Source: Gnetum montanum
Lineage: Eukaryota > Streptophyta > Gnetopsida > Gnetales > Gnetaceae
Length of the DNA stretch: 62,989 nt
Assembly: GCA_015680685.1 (NCBI GenBank)
Contig: MNCI01006000.1
Coordinates: forward strand, 369,633 to 432,621
Direction of reading: 5' to 3'
In this document: positions 32,667 through 45,599 of the stretch, piece after piece
How the letters are laid out: the number at the start of each line of letters is the position of its first letter
Position numbering within the stretch: position 1 is the first letter of the stretch
The notes under the pieces: model-generated
Database searches by the model: none
Told to the model about the DNA's origin: nothing
What the model saw: the letters and a program-made list of their open reading frames with translations, nothing else
Position numbers and translations under genes: made by a program

Positions 32667-32905
32667 AAGAAAAGCAAAAATCAGCTGAAAATTTCATGTT
32701 CGAGTGCGTATACTTGTACATGTCTCTGTTTCCTCGTTTTGGATTATCCCTTCAATCTTTTTGGAATAGCAAGATCATAACAATTTGTCTTCGGATCTAT
32801 TTATATTTTTGTTTTATAATGTGGAATAGTGGGTAATGCAACTCTCTTGTTATGTCTTGATGCAGTGCATCGTCATATGTATAGTATAGTATGTAAATGA
32901 ATAAT
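32667..32905 (+). promoter_or_regulatory. probable 3' UTR with poly(A) signal-like motif
   Basis: AATGAATAAT at 32896-32905 is a plausible plant near-upstream element, about 230 nt after the stop. T-rich sequence surrounds it. The true cleavage site cannot be set. Confidence 0.35.
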
Positions 32906-35780
32906 AGCTGAACATTTATTGGCCATAACTACATCAATTTCTTGGAGATTCTGTTCATCTTTCTAATTTTTGATTGTTCGTATGTATTATATTTTTTAAG
33001 GCTTCCATGCGAATTTGGATTTGATTTCTGTAGTAATCGGATTAGATGTCTGTAGAAAATTGTTACGTGCATAATACTTGAAAGTTACATACATGATCAT
33101 CTTTGAGAAATGATAAATCATAGTAGGAACTACCGGTGAGGGAAGGTGAGGTGGACCAAAATAGGACATTGTCACATTTGGTAGGATGATGCTTCTGGTA
33201 TTTAAGACATTCAAATATGCAGTTTGGTGGAATGAGTTCAAGACGAATGTACGATGATATTTCTTTTCAAATTATTTTTTTTAATGAAGAAAAAAGTGAA
33301 TTTTGTTTCTCCATTTAAGACGTAAACTAGTATATTTAAGTCATAATAATGAGTTGTGGCAGTAAATCATCCTGGTTACTTCTTGCACGATATAGGCTAA
33401 CTTGGGATTTGTCCAAACAAATTAAACGAAGAAGTTAATTAATTATGTACGTTGGGTTCAATGAATAATGAATTTTGATGAAAACAATTATGAAATGTAA
33501 CGATTTAATAGTAAAACAAATACAATTTTTAGTAGTTATGAGAGGATAATCATAAGAGTTCATGGTCAAATTTAATGCAAACCCTTTTAAATTTGCATTG
33601 GAGTGTGGAAGAAAGAGTAGAGCACATATTAAAGATTGTAAAAACATTAAGCTTTAATTCTTGATAGAGGCAAACAGCAAAAGAGAAATTCCTGATTCTA
33701 TATTATCGAGACTAAACAAGGATTATGATAATAATGAGAGTATGACTATAATTCTACGTAAGACAATAAAATAATAATGAGAGTATTGACAATAAATACT
33801 CTATTATATGAAAGATGAATAACTAGAATATGATTTAAAGCAATGGTAACAAGAAATAATAATCAGCGTTGTTGCATCTTAGAATGCACCAAAAGTGATC
33901 TTGAGAAATTAAAAGATGTGTCTCTTGCACATTTTGTTTATGTTTATGATTTTTCTTGAGGTTTACTTTTTAGTATAAATAGTTGTCTTATTTTAATATG
34001 CTTGTTATAATAAATAGTTTTCTTTTTCTATTTATTTTGAATATTGTTCTTTTATAAATGTAGTAATATACATAAATATATGTCTAACATTAATTTTAAA
34101 GAGTTGGTTGCTAATATTTGTTGTAAAGTAGTATATGAATTTCCATTGAAGAATTTTGCTTGATAGTATACATGATGTATCATGTAATAGTAATATATGA
34201 GATACTATTATATGAGATACACTATAAAAATGATGTGTTTGATAACTTAACCATGTTCAAAGAAGATGAGATATCATTTGCTACTTTGAGTCATATTTGA
34301 GGTACTTGTATGTTCTACCTAAGGTATACCAAAATACTCTATTGAGTATATATCTTAAGGTAACTTTAGTACAAAAAGTAAAAGTACAAGTTAGGTGGAC
34401 ATATAATCCTTTTGCTTATTTATGAATAAAATTGGGTTGCTTGAAAAGATATTGATGATCAAGAAAGAAATATATGTGAAGTCAAAATTATTTCAAAGAT
34501 GTTGGCTTTCTAAATAGTGAAAAAATTTAGGGAAGTTACAAGTTTGATGGAACTTGGTGTTTATACAAATCCAATACAAAAATAAATTAAAAATTGAAAA
34601 TAAAGGATTTTTATTTTCAAAGAGTGTGTACTATGATTCAATCAAACACTTCCAACTTGGTACCATTGGTGAAAGGCATTTGATTGGTTATGGTAGATCC
34701 ACCTTTTATAACCCAAGATACCTACATTTGTATGTTGTCAAAAATTGGCATGGATTTTATGATGTACCATTTTGGATTTGTATGATGAAGATGCATGTTA
34801 GGTATTAAGAATTTGAATAAAACCTAGAATAAACAATATGTGAACAATAGTTTAAACAAGAAATAGAAAAAAGAGGAACTTTATTGATAAATCTTGGAAT
34901 ATTTGCAACACAAACCCAGTTGAAAATTTCCCTCTTCTTGGTTACCTTGATGCTTTGGCATAGTTCAAAGGGAATCAGCAATCTACGTTGTGGTTAGGCC
35001 ACTTACCACTTATACCTTAGGCAAAGGAGTGGCCAAGTCATCCTCTTTATTTTGCTTTCCTAGTGATCCCATGCTATCATTCCATCTATTCGTCTTGCTT
35101 CTATTTTAGCCCTTTGCCAAATATCCAAGGGTCATCATAAAGAAGAGTTGCAACCTTTCACACCAGCATTGGTTACCTCATATGATTTATTACAGTGTTA
35201 ATTAATTTCATTTATAATATTACATGCTTTACATAGTCTTTTTGCATAATACATCTTTTTACTTAACTTATAAATGTGTTGGTACATTATAAATTTAAAC
35301 AGTATTTATGGAAAATTAGGGCTGCTCTTCCCATAAAAAATTCTTAAAAATTTTAATATTGTTATTGAAAATTTTATAAACAAAAAATTTCAACTTAAAA
35401 TTTTGGTCAATCCCAATGTTACCTGTAGAGCATTGTAGGAAAATGCCATCTTCAGTAGAATACATGTAATAGGTTGGTAAGCTTTTGACTGCTTAATAAA
35501 AAAAATTTAGTACGAGTATAGCATCATCTGTTGCATTTACTTAAAATCAAATTACTTATCTAGTATGTTATATTTCATATAAACTCTTTTTTACATCATA
35601 TAGTTTTCTCCTTGAAATTGATTACTTTTTTACTATGTGCATTTGGGTGTCATTTATGAAAGGCTTCACTTCAAAGGCATTGAAAAAAACTTATTGATTA
35701 AAAAAATATTAAACAAATAGGGTGGATCAAGTTTTAATCATGTATCATAAGATATGATGGGCTTCAAGTGAGTTACAATG
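32906..35780. other. 3' flank of the gene, no gene seen
   Basis: Very AT-rich. An 84-codon open frame at 34554-34808 has no recognisable domain and is probably chance. 34840-35180 shares a 'ggaactttattgata' type block with 3040-3060 and 6340-6350, so it may be another decayed copy of the 6.2-kb LTR family. Confidence 0.4.
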
Positions 35781-36060
35781 CTAGTGATAGGTGGCTCAAG
35801 TGTTTACCTCATTGGCTTATTAGGCAAAAGGTTATTAGTTTGAGTCACACTTAAAGCACCTTTATATTCCTCTATAATTTTTCTAAATTATCATTTTGGT
35901 TATATGTCTTGGGGTCTACTTATAGTCATTCTTTTGGGTTCCAATATCCCACTTCAAATTAGTTATGCAATGAGGACCATCATTTATAATGATGGTAAGG
36001 TTTTTGTTTTATAAGTTAGAATATGTGGGTTTGAGCTTAGATACAACCACTTCAAAAGGT
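35775..36060 (+). mobile_element. two adjacent tRNA-like SINE heads
   Basis: First head: A box GGTGGCTCAAGTGTTTA (35790-35806) and B-box-like AGTTTGAGTCA (35837-35847). Second: A-box-like GATGGTAAGG (35991-36000) and B box GTGGGTTTGAGCTTA (36025-36039). Both are on the + strand and degenerate. Confidence 0.5.
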
Positions 36061-36414
36061 GAGGTTTTTGGTTTGCCAATGACTTCCCTTATGCACTTAC
36101 ACTAATTGATTTCATATTGTTTATAGGCAGTGGACCTCTAGTATCGAAGCCATTGTTAAACAATTCTTGGCATGGTAGTTGTTGAGCCTTAAATTTTGGG
36201 TTGGCAATTAACCAAGCCATCATATATTTGTAATAATTCTCATGAAAAGGTTCATCTCTTTGCGTTATGATGATAATTATTTATTTTGCTTCACAAACTA
36301 GTAAGGCCTCATTGCTAAAATAATAATATCTCTTGGCCCAAAGTTGTGATGATAATTATTGTTAATTTATTGGCCCAACATGATGACAATAATTATTTAT
36401 TTTTTGTTGAGAGT

Positions 36415-36545
36415 GTTGGAACCCGAAATAAGTGAAACATAGGTACACCCGAAGATTTATAGAAGTTTATAACTTAGTGCTACCTAGTAGAATCAAACCT
36501 ATGACCTAGGGTTACTAGGCCAAGACCCATAGCACTAGGCTAATA
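36415..36545 (-). mobile_element. tRNA-derived SINE, copy 3
   Basis: A box TAGCCTAGTGCTATGGG (36526-36542) and B box AGGTTTGATTC (36490-36500) on the - strand. The head matches copies 1 and 2 but the body differs, so it may be a related subfamily. Confidence 0.6.
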
Positions 36546-36779
36546 CCTCATTGTTAATCAAATTGGTAATTGGCCTTTTAGCCAAAATTAATTGGTTTTA
36601 AAATGGCTTTGTGATGATTGTAAATCTTTCATATTTTAAAGTTAATTTGTTTTCAGATTTTAAACTTTAAAAATAAATACAAACCAATTTTAAAATATAA
36701 TTAAAAAAGAACTAGTTAAAAAATTACATGTGGGAAAAGTGCATCAAAGAAAAAATAGTAGGAGGTTTCAAGGCTCTAT

Positions 36780-37540
36780 ATACTTTTAGAACAAGTGCAA
36801 GGATTTAGGTCTATGGGCTTAGAAAGGCAAAAGCAAATTTTGCAAACTATCATTTATCCTACTATATTGTATGAGTGTGCTGTTTGGAGATTTGGATTTA
36901 GTGCTAAACTTTGAAAAGATATTGAAAGATTCCAAAAAACTTTTCTTCTTGATAAGTTAAAGGTGAAGATGCAAACACATTACTCAATGTTAACATGTGA
37001 ATGTGATTTATTACATTTAAAAGCAGAAGCCTTGTGCCAATTCATTACATACACTCATAGCTTGCATATCTTAAGGTAAGAAAAATTCTCTAAAGTAGTT
37101 CTCGAGGATTTGCAAGATCATGGTTGGTATTTTCAGGGGATGCAATGGTTGAAAAAATAGAATATCTTTTGGGAGGATGTGCGACAAAATCCTAAGCATT
37201 TTTGCCAACTAGTTAAACATAATATTTTAACACAGATGAGAGCTAATGTGGAAGGCAATAGGCAATTTTATTTATACCACATTAGATCTAATAAACTAGA
37301 TATAGAAGCTCATTATCTCTTATGTATTATTTCCATCAAGTATTGGAATGTTATTAGTAAGCTTTGCTTAATTTTTCATCATCTTAGAATTGAAAGTGCA
37401 ATATGGATTCAAATCCATTGAGAAGAGCACATTTGTAGGTTGTGCAAATCAAAAGCCCTTGAAGATGAGTTACATCTATTTCTTTCTTGTGCTATGACTA
37501 CTGATTTGAGACAATGTTATAATGTTATAGTAAAAAGCCT
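36780..37540 (+). pseudogene. C-terminal part of a non-LTR retrotransposon ORF2
   Basis: It reads I-I-Y-P-T-I-L-Y-E-C-A-V-W, then I-E-R-F-Q-K-T-F-L, then R-L-C-K-S-K-A-L-E-D-E-L-H-L-F-L-S-C-A near 37433-37492. These are the post-RT 'L-x-Y-G-x-E-x-W' and final 'C-x-x-C ... E-D-E-x-H-F-L-x-x-C' blocks of jockey/RTE-like and related LINEs. A 79-codon piece (37179-37421) is still open. The reverse transcriptase is not present upstream. Confidence 0.75.
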
Positions 37541-37840
37541 ATATGATTTGTTTTTAATACCCCCATTGGTACTTGGTTAATTGGTAGAGTATATTTTTAT
37601 TTTTCATGAAAATTTAATATTGGTCCAATAGATCCTACAGGTCTTTGGACGTAATAAAGCTTCATTTTAGTTTCAATTTTAAAAAATAATGTATTTTTTA
37701 TTATTATGAATCTAAATTTGGGTTACATACCATGAAAACTTTAAAGAGAGATGGATACTACTTTGGGACTATAGGCTATTTATGCTTTCTAAGAAATCCA
37801 TTTTGTATTGAATTAAATTGAAGAATATTTATATTGATAA

Positions 37841-40800
37841 TGTAGCATCCCTATTAATTATTTATAAAATCCTATAAATAACTAATAGAAATGCTACAAA
37901 ACCTCAAGGATCTAGATTTAACCTTGATTTACTAATGCAAATAGTTATAAAATAATAATTACCCATTAGAAGCATAAATATAGAATAATAATACAACAAA
38001 GGAAATTTTTTTTATTACTTGCATAAATAATTAATTAAAATTATTTTAAAAAAATTTACCATAGCCACAAAAATGTAGATGTTGAAAAAATTAACTAGTT
38101 ATATCATTAAAAAGTATGCAAAATAATGATTTGAGCTATACTTGTTTCATCTCAATTAGACATCTAAAAATTAAGATATTTACATTTGAAGTTTACCAAA
38201 TGAAAAATAATAATTAATAAAATATTAATATAAAATAAAATAAGATTAATTTTCTTAAACATATAGCACACACCAAAACGAAAAATGATCCTTACAATGT
38301 CATGATTCAAATGGCATAGATGACAATTTCATATCTATCATACTTTATTATTTATTCACACACATAAGTACATAACTCAAATATTCAAAAAGTATACAAA
38401 GTTTTTATTACAAAATATACAAAGATTATTTTTTAAGTTCGAAGGATCCATCTTGTACAGAATTGATTCACCTTCACTCCATGCCCCTCTTCCAACATTT
38501 TCATGGCTACTCTAGGCTATTTGCATCAAAATGCAAGAGTCATAACCCCTTAAATAAGAAAGGTTATTTTATGTTCCTATTCATTAAGCATAAAAGTTTT
38601 GGTCAAAAGTCTTAGGATACAGGCTAGACAAAGGTTCCTAATTAACTATTAAAAAATATTTCAAAGTATAGAAATGTTAGAAATTTTCCAACAAAAATCC
38701 AAATATGATATATTTTTTCTAGAAATCTTTGAAGGATAGGTCTTGGTTGTTCTCATTGTCAAAGGAATACATTGATAGGTCTTGGAATAACCTCACTACT
38801 AACATTGGATTATCCTATTAATTATTTAGTGTCTAAAGATGTCACAATAATCCAAAGATTATATATTTTATTTAGGCATCTTCAAAGCCTAGCTCTTGGT
38901 TACACTTACTTCCAAAGCAATATAGCGACAGGTCTTGGAATAACCTCACTATTAACATCAAATTATCTTTATGATCCCAAATAAACCACTCATGGCTAGG
39001 TCTTGGCAATAGCCTTACTATTACCATCCTCAATGGTTGAGGCATACATACCATTGGAAGAATAATTTTTGACTATGTTTCACCACACATCACTAGACTC
39101 AACTACTTAGTGTCATAGTTTTGACTAGTTTTCCAACCTCACTTGAACTTACGAATTAAAATCCAAGGTAGGAAATCCATCTAAAACTGTTGTTCCCATG
39201 GGGTGGGTTCCACTAAGGAACACTAAACTATTTGCATGTAGATGGGGGCATCTAAAAGATTCGTGGCTCCACTACTAATTGAGCAAACTCAATGACATAT
39301 ATATTATTTTATTATATTCCAAATCCAAAGGATTTCCAAAATAGTTGAAAGTACATAATAGTCAAGATTCCATAAAATTCTCACAAAATCTTATTTATAT
39401 TAGGGGCTAATCCAAAATAATCATAAAATATCTAAGAAGCAAGTTAGATAAAGTTTTCACATATTTTAGAAATTCACCAAAATACAAAAAAAAAAAAAAA
39501 ACTTGAGAAAAAACAATACCAATTTCTATATGAAAATAAGCCCAAACCAATAAAAAGTCATTAGAATCTTGGCATAATAATTAAAATCATAAAAGAATAA
39601 TGAAAAACTAGGAAGTAGAGAAAAAGAAGAGAAAATCCATGATAAAATAGAGTAGCCACATGAAAAGGAAAATAAAACAAGTTCCATTATTATGTTGTAG
39701 AGCCTTTTAAAATCTTCTTATTAGCTTTCTTTCCCACCTAAAATACCTAGAATATAATTTCATTTTGCCCTAAATTGACTTTCTAGAAATCTTATATGAA
39801 CCAAAAGGAGATGTACCAAAGGCCAAAATCTTTTTATAAGTAGAAGAATCACATGCAACATGACACATGAGCTTGATACATGTTTAGAAATAGAAGAAAA
39901 AGGTTCAGAATAGAAAAACTTAAGTTGAAAACAACTTCAAATGAAAGAAACTTGTTGAAAAATAGTTTTCATATGAAGAAACATGATAAAAAATAGTTTC
40001 TGTTCCTGAGAAGGGAGAAAATCCCAATCACATAGGTGAGGCAATGTAAAAAAGAGGGTGATGAGGAAAAGTATGTAATATGCATTGCTTATTTATACAT
40101 GTTATATGTATAACATATATACTTTACTTATTTTAAACCATCTTCCTCTCACATGCACGTGCCTTTCACAATCAACTTACTTTTTAAAATTTGATTTTTA
40201 ATTTATCTTTTTTTCCATGATTAATTTCATAAGATCATTTTTTATTTTTCCTCTCAACTAATACCCTTAATATTCAAACACTAATAATAGCTGCATATGA
40301 ACTCTACATCAAGTTTCATTTAAACCTACATGATTCTTATTAAGTGTACTATACGTCCATGTGTTAAAATTATATATGAGCATTACTCATCATAGTTGTA
40401 TAGTTCAAATGCCAAAACCTTTATGGAATTTCTAGCAAAGTAAAATTATATTAACTCAAGAACTATAACTTGAACTCTAGTGAACCAAAAATCAAAACCA
40501 GGATTTTTGGAATGTCTCAGACACATTAATAAGGTTAGAATCTAGGTAAGAAACCATCCTAAGCTACTTAACAAAACTAATTTATGGAATATTTAATTAT
40601 AATTAAAAATGAACTTCAAATTCTAGTTTAATGACAAAAAGTGACAATGAGTATGGTCTAGGTAGAGTTAGGGTCTAAAATGCTTCATGAATAGAGTATT
40701 ATATAATAACATGTGCATAATAAGAATAAATGATGCATAACTAAATATGCATAATATAGAATAACATATGTATAATTGAATATGCATAGTAGAATACTTA

Positions 40801-41137
40801 TATATGGTAACTGACAGAAAGAAAAACTTCCAAGGGTAATTGGATTTCAACGTTTAATTATAAAATATGTAGAAGATCTATGATTAAGCTCCAATGTTAG
40901 TAAAAGAATACAAAACTTTAACAAAACACCCTAGTAAGTAGATTATATTCACTTATGTGGGATAATAACAACAACATTAACAAAATAATAATAACAGTAA
41001 CTATAAGCATATAATCCTATGATTTCGTCAATAAAATTAGAACTGTCCTATTGAAATACATATAATAACATTAAAAAATTAGGTACATGCCTTAAATTAA
41101 ATAATTAAACCTATGTAAATTCTTAGGTTGTGACACA
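37841..41137 (+). mobile_element. possible very large LTR (TGTAGCATCCC ... TGTGACACA)
   Basis: The ends resemble those of the LTR-like pieces at 2842 and 6179: TGTAGCATCCC at the left, an inverted-like TTGTGACACA at the right. No ORF of note lies within. A TATA-like ttatttata is near 40088. The 5-bp flanks do not match, so no target duplication supports the call. Confidence 0.25.
38772..39030. repeat. diverged repeat 'aggtcttggaataacctcactattaacat'
   Basis: The motif occurs near 38776, 38930 and 38998, with the third copy more changed. Spacing is about 154 and 68 bp. Confidence 0.6.
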
Positions 41138-43959
41138 ATTTATTTGTTAATTTTTTTTGGAATTATCTTACAAGGATTTGAAAGTGTAATGGGAGATATT
41201 ATTTTAAAAATTTCTTTTATTATATGTACATGATTTATGACTTTTGATGTAAATGATGAAGTTTGACATTTTTATGCTATTTTAGTGTTGTATTAGATGA
41301 TTGCAAGTTCATTGTTGATTATAGTTTGAAACTGCAAGCACATCGTGAGTTTTGGTAAGTGATATAAATTGTGACTTGAGTAGTGACAAATGCTAAGGAT
41401 AGTGAAATGATTCACAAGGCATATTGCAAGTTCGCTATAAGTTATAGTATTTTGTTGTTGGTCTACCATTGATCAAGGACACAAATACAAGCCATGATGA
41501 ATACAAGTTTTGATCAACTTGACATAATGACTTCAACAAGTTATGATTAGGTTGTGGTACAACATTTATGACCTTATGAGTTAATAGTTGATGAAATTTG
41601 ATGTTTTGAGCTATTTTATGATGTTTTTGTACTCTTTCGTCATTGATTATTATGCTTGGTTTTTTGATTAATTAATTGTTGTTTGTAGCACTGGTTGATG
41701 ATTATGATGATAATCGATTGTAAGTAGCATCAAAGAAGTAGGTGATTAATGGAAAACCTTGGTATTAGGCTATTACCATCTCTATCTATAGCAGATGTGG
41801 ATTTTCCCTTGGATTCTATTCTAAGCAATAAGAAGAACTAATTGTTGAGTCAGTATTTAGTATGTAATGATTATAGAAGTTTAGAGGTTTGAATTGGCTT
41901 AGATCTCTATCATTAACAAAAAATAATTAAACTAAAATAAAGATCTATGAGTATGATGATGATTAATAGATATGAGTACTTATCTCAATGATTAACACAT
42001 ATGAAACTAAGTGATGACTCAAGAACATGACTTTGTTGTGCGATGTTCTAATGTGCAAAATATTTTTGCAAAAATTGCACGATGTAACAAATTATGCACA
42101 AGCTAGAATCTGTGTGATGGTGAATAGAATAAAAAAACTGTTAAAATATGTTTATCATGGTACATGGAAAATTTTCGTATCACTGGCTCACCATAAAATG
42201 TGCAAACATACAAAACACACAGAATGTACATTTAAGTAACTACGTCACTTTGACTTTTGAATGTGCACTGTGTGTGATCATTGTTCATCATACACAATTG
42301 CATAATCATCGCAAAACACCCTCATGTGCATGTGCCATGAGAGGTGCTAGTCTCTAGTTGTGTGCTTTCATTTGATGCTTTTACTTGGATATGATGGTGA
42401 TGAGGAAAGTAGAAATTAGTAGGATGTAAAGGCTACTCCTCTCTGGAATGGGGACTAGAAGAAGAATGAAGTTTCATCTTGGGTTTTATGCTAAGTTAAT
42501 CCTCATACTTCCTTGACAACTACTTAGCTCAGATTCCTTACATATTATGTTGTAAGGGTATGTAGGTAGCTAGGACTAATGCTTTAAGTGCAGGCACCTC
42601 CTTTATTTTACAAAGGAGGTTAAGACTAGATGCATGTAGCTTCAGGAATATGGTCTAGCTAGATTGTGTATTGTTGTGTCTTAATATATGTTTGAGATTT
42701 CTATGATAATTATGTGTGTTGGTGTTATGGATTGGTTTTGTAAATAATTGTTAATATGTTTTTTTTCTTCAAAAATGAATATCTAAAAATTTTTGACTAA
42801 AAAATGAAATTTTTCTTTACCATGAGTTGTGATATTATAACATGAGTCATTGTGTTCAATCATGAGATGATCATGGGTAGTGGAATACACACCATGAGTT
42901 GACCACTAGACATGCTTTAAAAAAATTTGGTTCAAGGACTAGAAAAGAGGGGTTATAAAAATAAAAGATAAAGAAGATACCCCAAGGTCAAACAAACATG
43001 TGCATGTGAGGTGAGAAAAAAAGGAATTATCATGATCAAACCTTAAAGCCCATAGAATTGACACTTACACAAGTGGAAGAACAAGCAAGTGCTTTATGTC
43101 ATGCAATCACTGCCATAATTAGAAGATAGGCTTGACCCCACTTGTTTGAAATGCAAAGCCACCAAGGATTCACAAGTGGATCCTTCCCATAGTAGGTACT
43201 TACCTTTCTTACCCTTGTGAAACTTATTAATGGGACACCTATGAATTTCCAATAAGTAATGAGAAATTAGTATCAAACAAAAGTCCATCCTCTTGGATGG
43301 CGAAATCTTATTCTTTTCTTTGTCTAATCAACTTCTTGCCATACAAAAAGGGTCAAAAAATGGAAAATAAGATATGGAGAATGAATGATGGATAAGAGAG
43401 AGAAGGTGAGAGTGCAGTAACACCACATCCCTAGCCAACCATTCAATTAGCTCATGGGAGCATGTGAGCATGTCCTACATCCCATGAGAGATCCATTGCT
43501 ATATACCTTCACCATTACTCATCCACAAAGTGGGGATAGATCTCCAAGTCCCCCTTCTAAATGTAAGGTCATACCTACTATGACTAGTGTTAGCTAGCCT
43601 TGATTATTCCATGGGCTAATCATTGATGAAATTTAATTAAGGCAACATATCATGGATTATCTACAAGTTAAGATTCTACTTTGATTTTTCTTCATGTGTG
43701 CATGTATGCACAGTAGGTTTCCTAAATATGGATTTACTAGAAGCTTCTCATTGATCCCTCTAGCTATACTAATTGTTCCTAATCCCAATATAGCTTACAA
43801 TGCCATGACTAAGCAATTGGATTCTCATGGTTTAGATATGATCATGGTTTGGATGAAGGATTATGATCTTGACTCATAGAAACAAATGGATCTAGGATTT
43901 AGGTGGAAGCAACATTTGATGTTACTAGAGTTTACTAAGAGAGAGACTTCTAGGCCTTT
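41138..43959. other. no gene seen
   Basis: AT-rich repeat-derived DNA. Short open frames (for example 42027-42239) have no recognisable domain. It ends at the target-duplication copy of the large element. Confidence 0.45.
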
Positions 43960-43964
43960 ATAGC

Positions 43965-44841
43965 TAATGAGCAATATGTATTCCCTATGCCCAACCATAT
44001 GAATCACTAGTGTATATATGCAATTCAGTCAAATTCTATGCACTCTATTTACCTAAGTGACCTATATCCTTAGATGGTGAAAAGCATGGTTTACTAATTG
44101 TTGTCTTCCCAATCAATACTTATGTTAATTTGTTAGTATGGTTAAGTGTGATTGAGGTGTAAAATACTCATTTTTATAATAATAATAATTATTTTTGTTT
44201 ACAAAATGATGAAATGAAGAAGGGTTTAATATTTAAATTAGCTAATCAATTAACTAAACTATCCTAAACATAGAACATCCATTTCCACTTTTTGCACATA
44301 TCCTAAATGTATATCACCACTGCTAGTTTACCAAGTGTCTATTGCCGGGCATACCAAGTATTCACTACTGGGATTACCAAGTGTTAATATATCATGCTCA
44401 AAGTGGTCATACTAATGTTAATTACAAATTAGAATATTAAATGTTTAATAATGAGAAAGTAAATTTCATAAAAGTAAAGTTACAATAATCCAAGTGCTAT
44501 AATGTATGGAGGAAATCTTGATTTAATTATTGTTCATGTAACTATGTCCAGGTACATATAGCACTCAAATAAAATGTCGTACAATCAATCTAATCCATGC
44601 TGCAGGCACTTAGAGGGAAACATTTACTAACTTCTATAGAAAAAAACTACAAGAGTTTAGCTAAGGTAATGATCAAATGGTGCCATAAATGCAATGGATG
44701 TGTGCATTTATATAGGTAATGATTACATTAGCATCGATGCATATGCCCCAAAATATCCTGAGATGCATCAAAGGGGATGCATCAATGGGGTTGCATCAAT
44801 GGGCATGTGTCGACATAAGTCACCTTATTAACATTTCATCA
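43965..44841 (-). repeat. 3' LTR of the 11.9-kb element
   Basis: 877 bp; plus-strand left end TAATGAGCAATATG (TG changed to TA), right end TTTCATCA. TATA-like at 44707-44714 (atttatat; atataaat on the coding strand). Shares 'ttactgggattaccaagtgt' with the LTR at 60541-61310. Confidence 0.88.
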
Positions 44842-44880
44842 TACCTCCATAACTAACTGAAAACTCATCCTTGAGTGAAC
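44842..44880 (-). promoter_or_regulatory. polypurine tract region of the 11.9-kb element
   Basis: On the - strand ATGGAGGTA abuts the 3' LTR and is preceded by CTCAAGGATGAGTTTTC, the same layout as at 24303-24344. Confidence 0.75.
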
Positions 44881-44954
44881 AAAAATGAGATTGAGTTTCT
44901 TGCAAAATTTGGGAAGTATGAAAATTTATTAATTAACTAACTGACTGACTGACT

Positions 44955-45320
44955 CTAAGTACCATACTATATAGATTACAAAAATTGGTGCAAATTACAA
45001 TGAAATTTGATATTTTAAGAAAATTGATACGTGCTTATTGAATGGATGGAAGTGGGATGAAGTCTTCACACAATGCTTGGAGGTGGAGATTCATATGGCA
45101 TTAATGGTCCTTCATCATGTCTTAGTGCTATAACTGACTCTAGGTGTCATATTATATGGATTACAAAAATTGGTACAAATTACAATGAAATTGACATTTT
45201 ACCAAAAATGATAAGTGCTTATTGAATGGATGGAAGTGGTATGAAGTCTTCACATAGTGCTTGGAGGTGGAGAGATCTATGGTGTTGAGGGGCCTTCATC
45301 ATGTCCTAATGCTATTGGAG
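44955..45320. repeat. 185-bp tandem duplication
   Basis: The unit starts at 44955 and again at 45140. Shared blocks include gattacaaaaattggt, tgcttattgaatggatgg and tgcttggaggtggaga. It lies between the extra ORF and the purine tract. Confidence 0.85.
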
Positions 45321-45599
45321 GTCTTGGCTATTCTACTGTTACTACTAAAAATTGGAAGGCATCTAGGAGTGGCTTCATTTCTTCCTCTTTGCCACATGAG
45401 TCATGAACATTTGATGTTGCTTCATCTAGATGTATCAGTGATAGAATATCTCATGAGCATTTAAGTGTTAGGAGCATCTCCTTCATGTTGATGAATTGGG
45501 TCATGAATTATTTACATTCAATGTCAAATGTATAGATAAGGTTTTGTAGTTCCTAGTAGCAATTTATTCTCTTGGTCATGCTCTTAGAAAAAAATTGTT

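Noticed and set aside
34554-34808. 84-codon open frame downstream of the GNAT gene
   Set aside because: AT-driven codon use and no similarity I can recognise; no neighbouring transposon part supports it.
36415-36545. a functional tRNA gene
   Set aside because: A and B boxes are present, but no acceptor stem can be paired and the head matches the other SINE copies.
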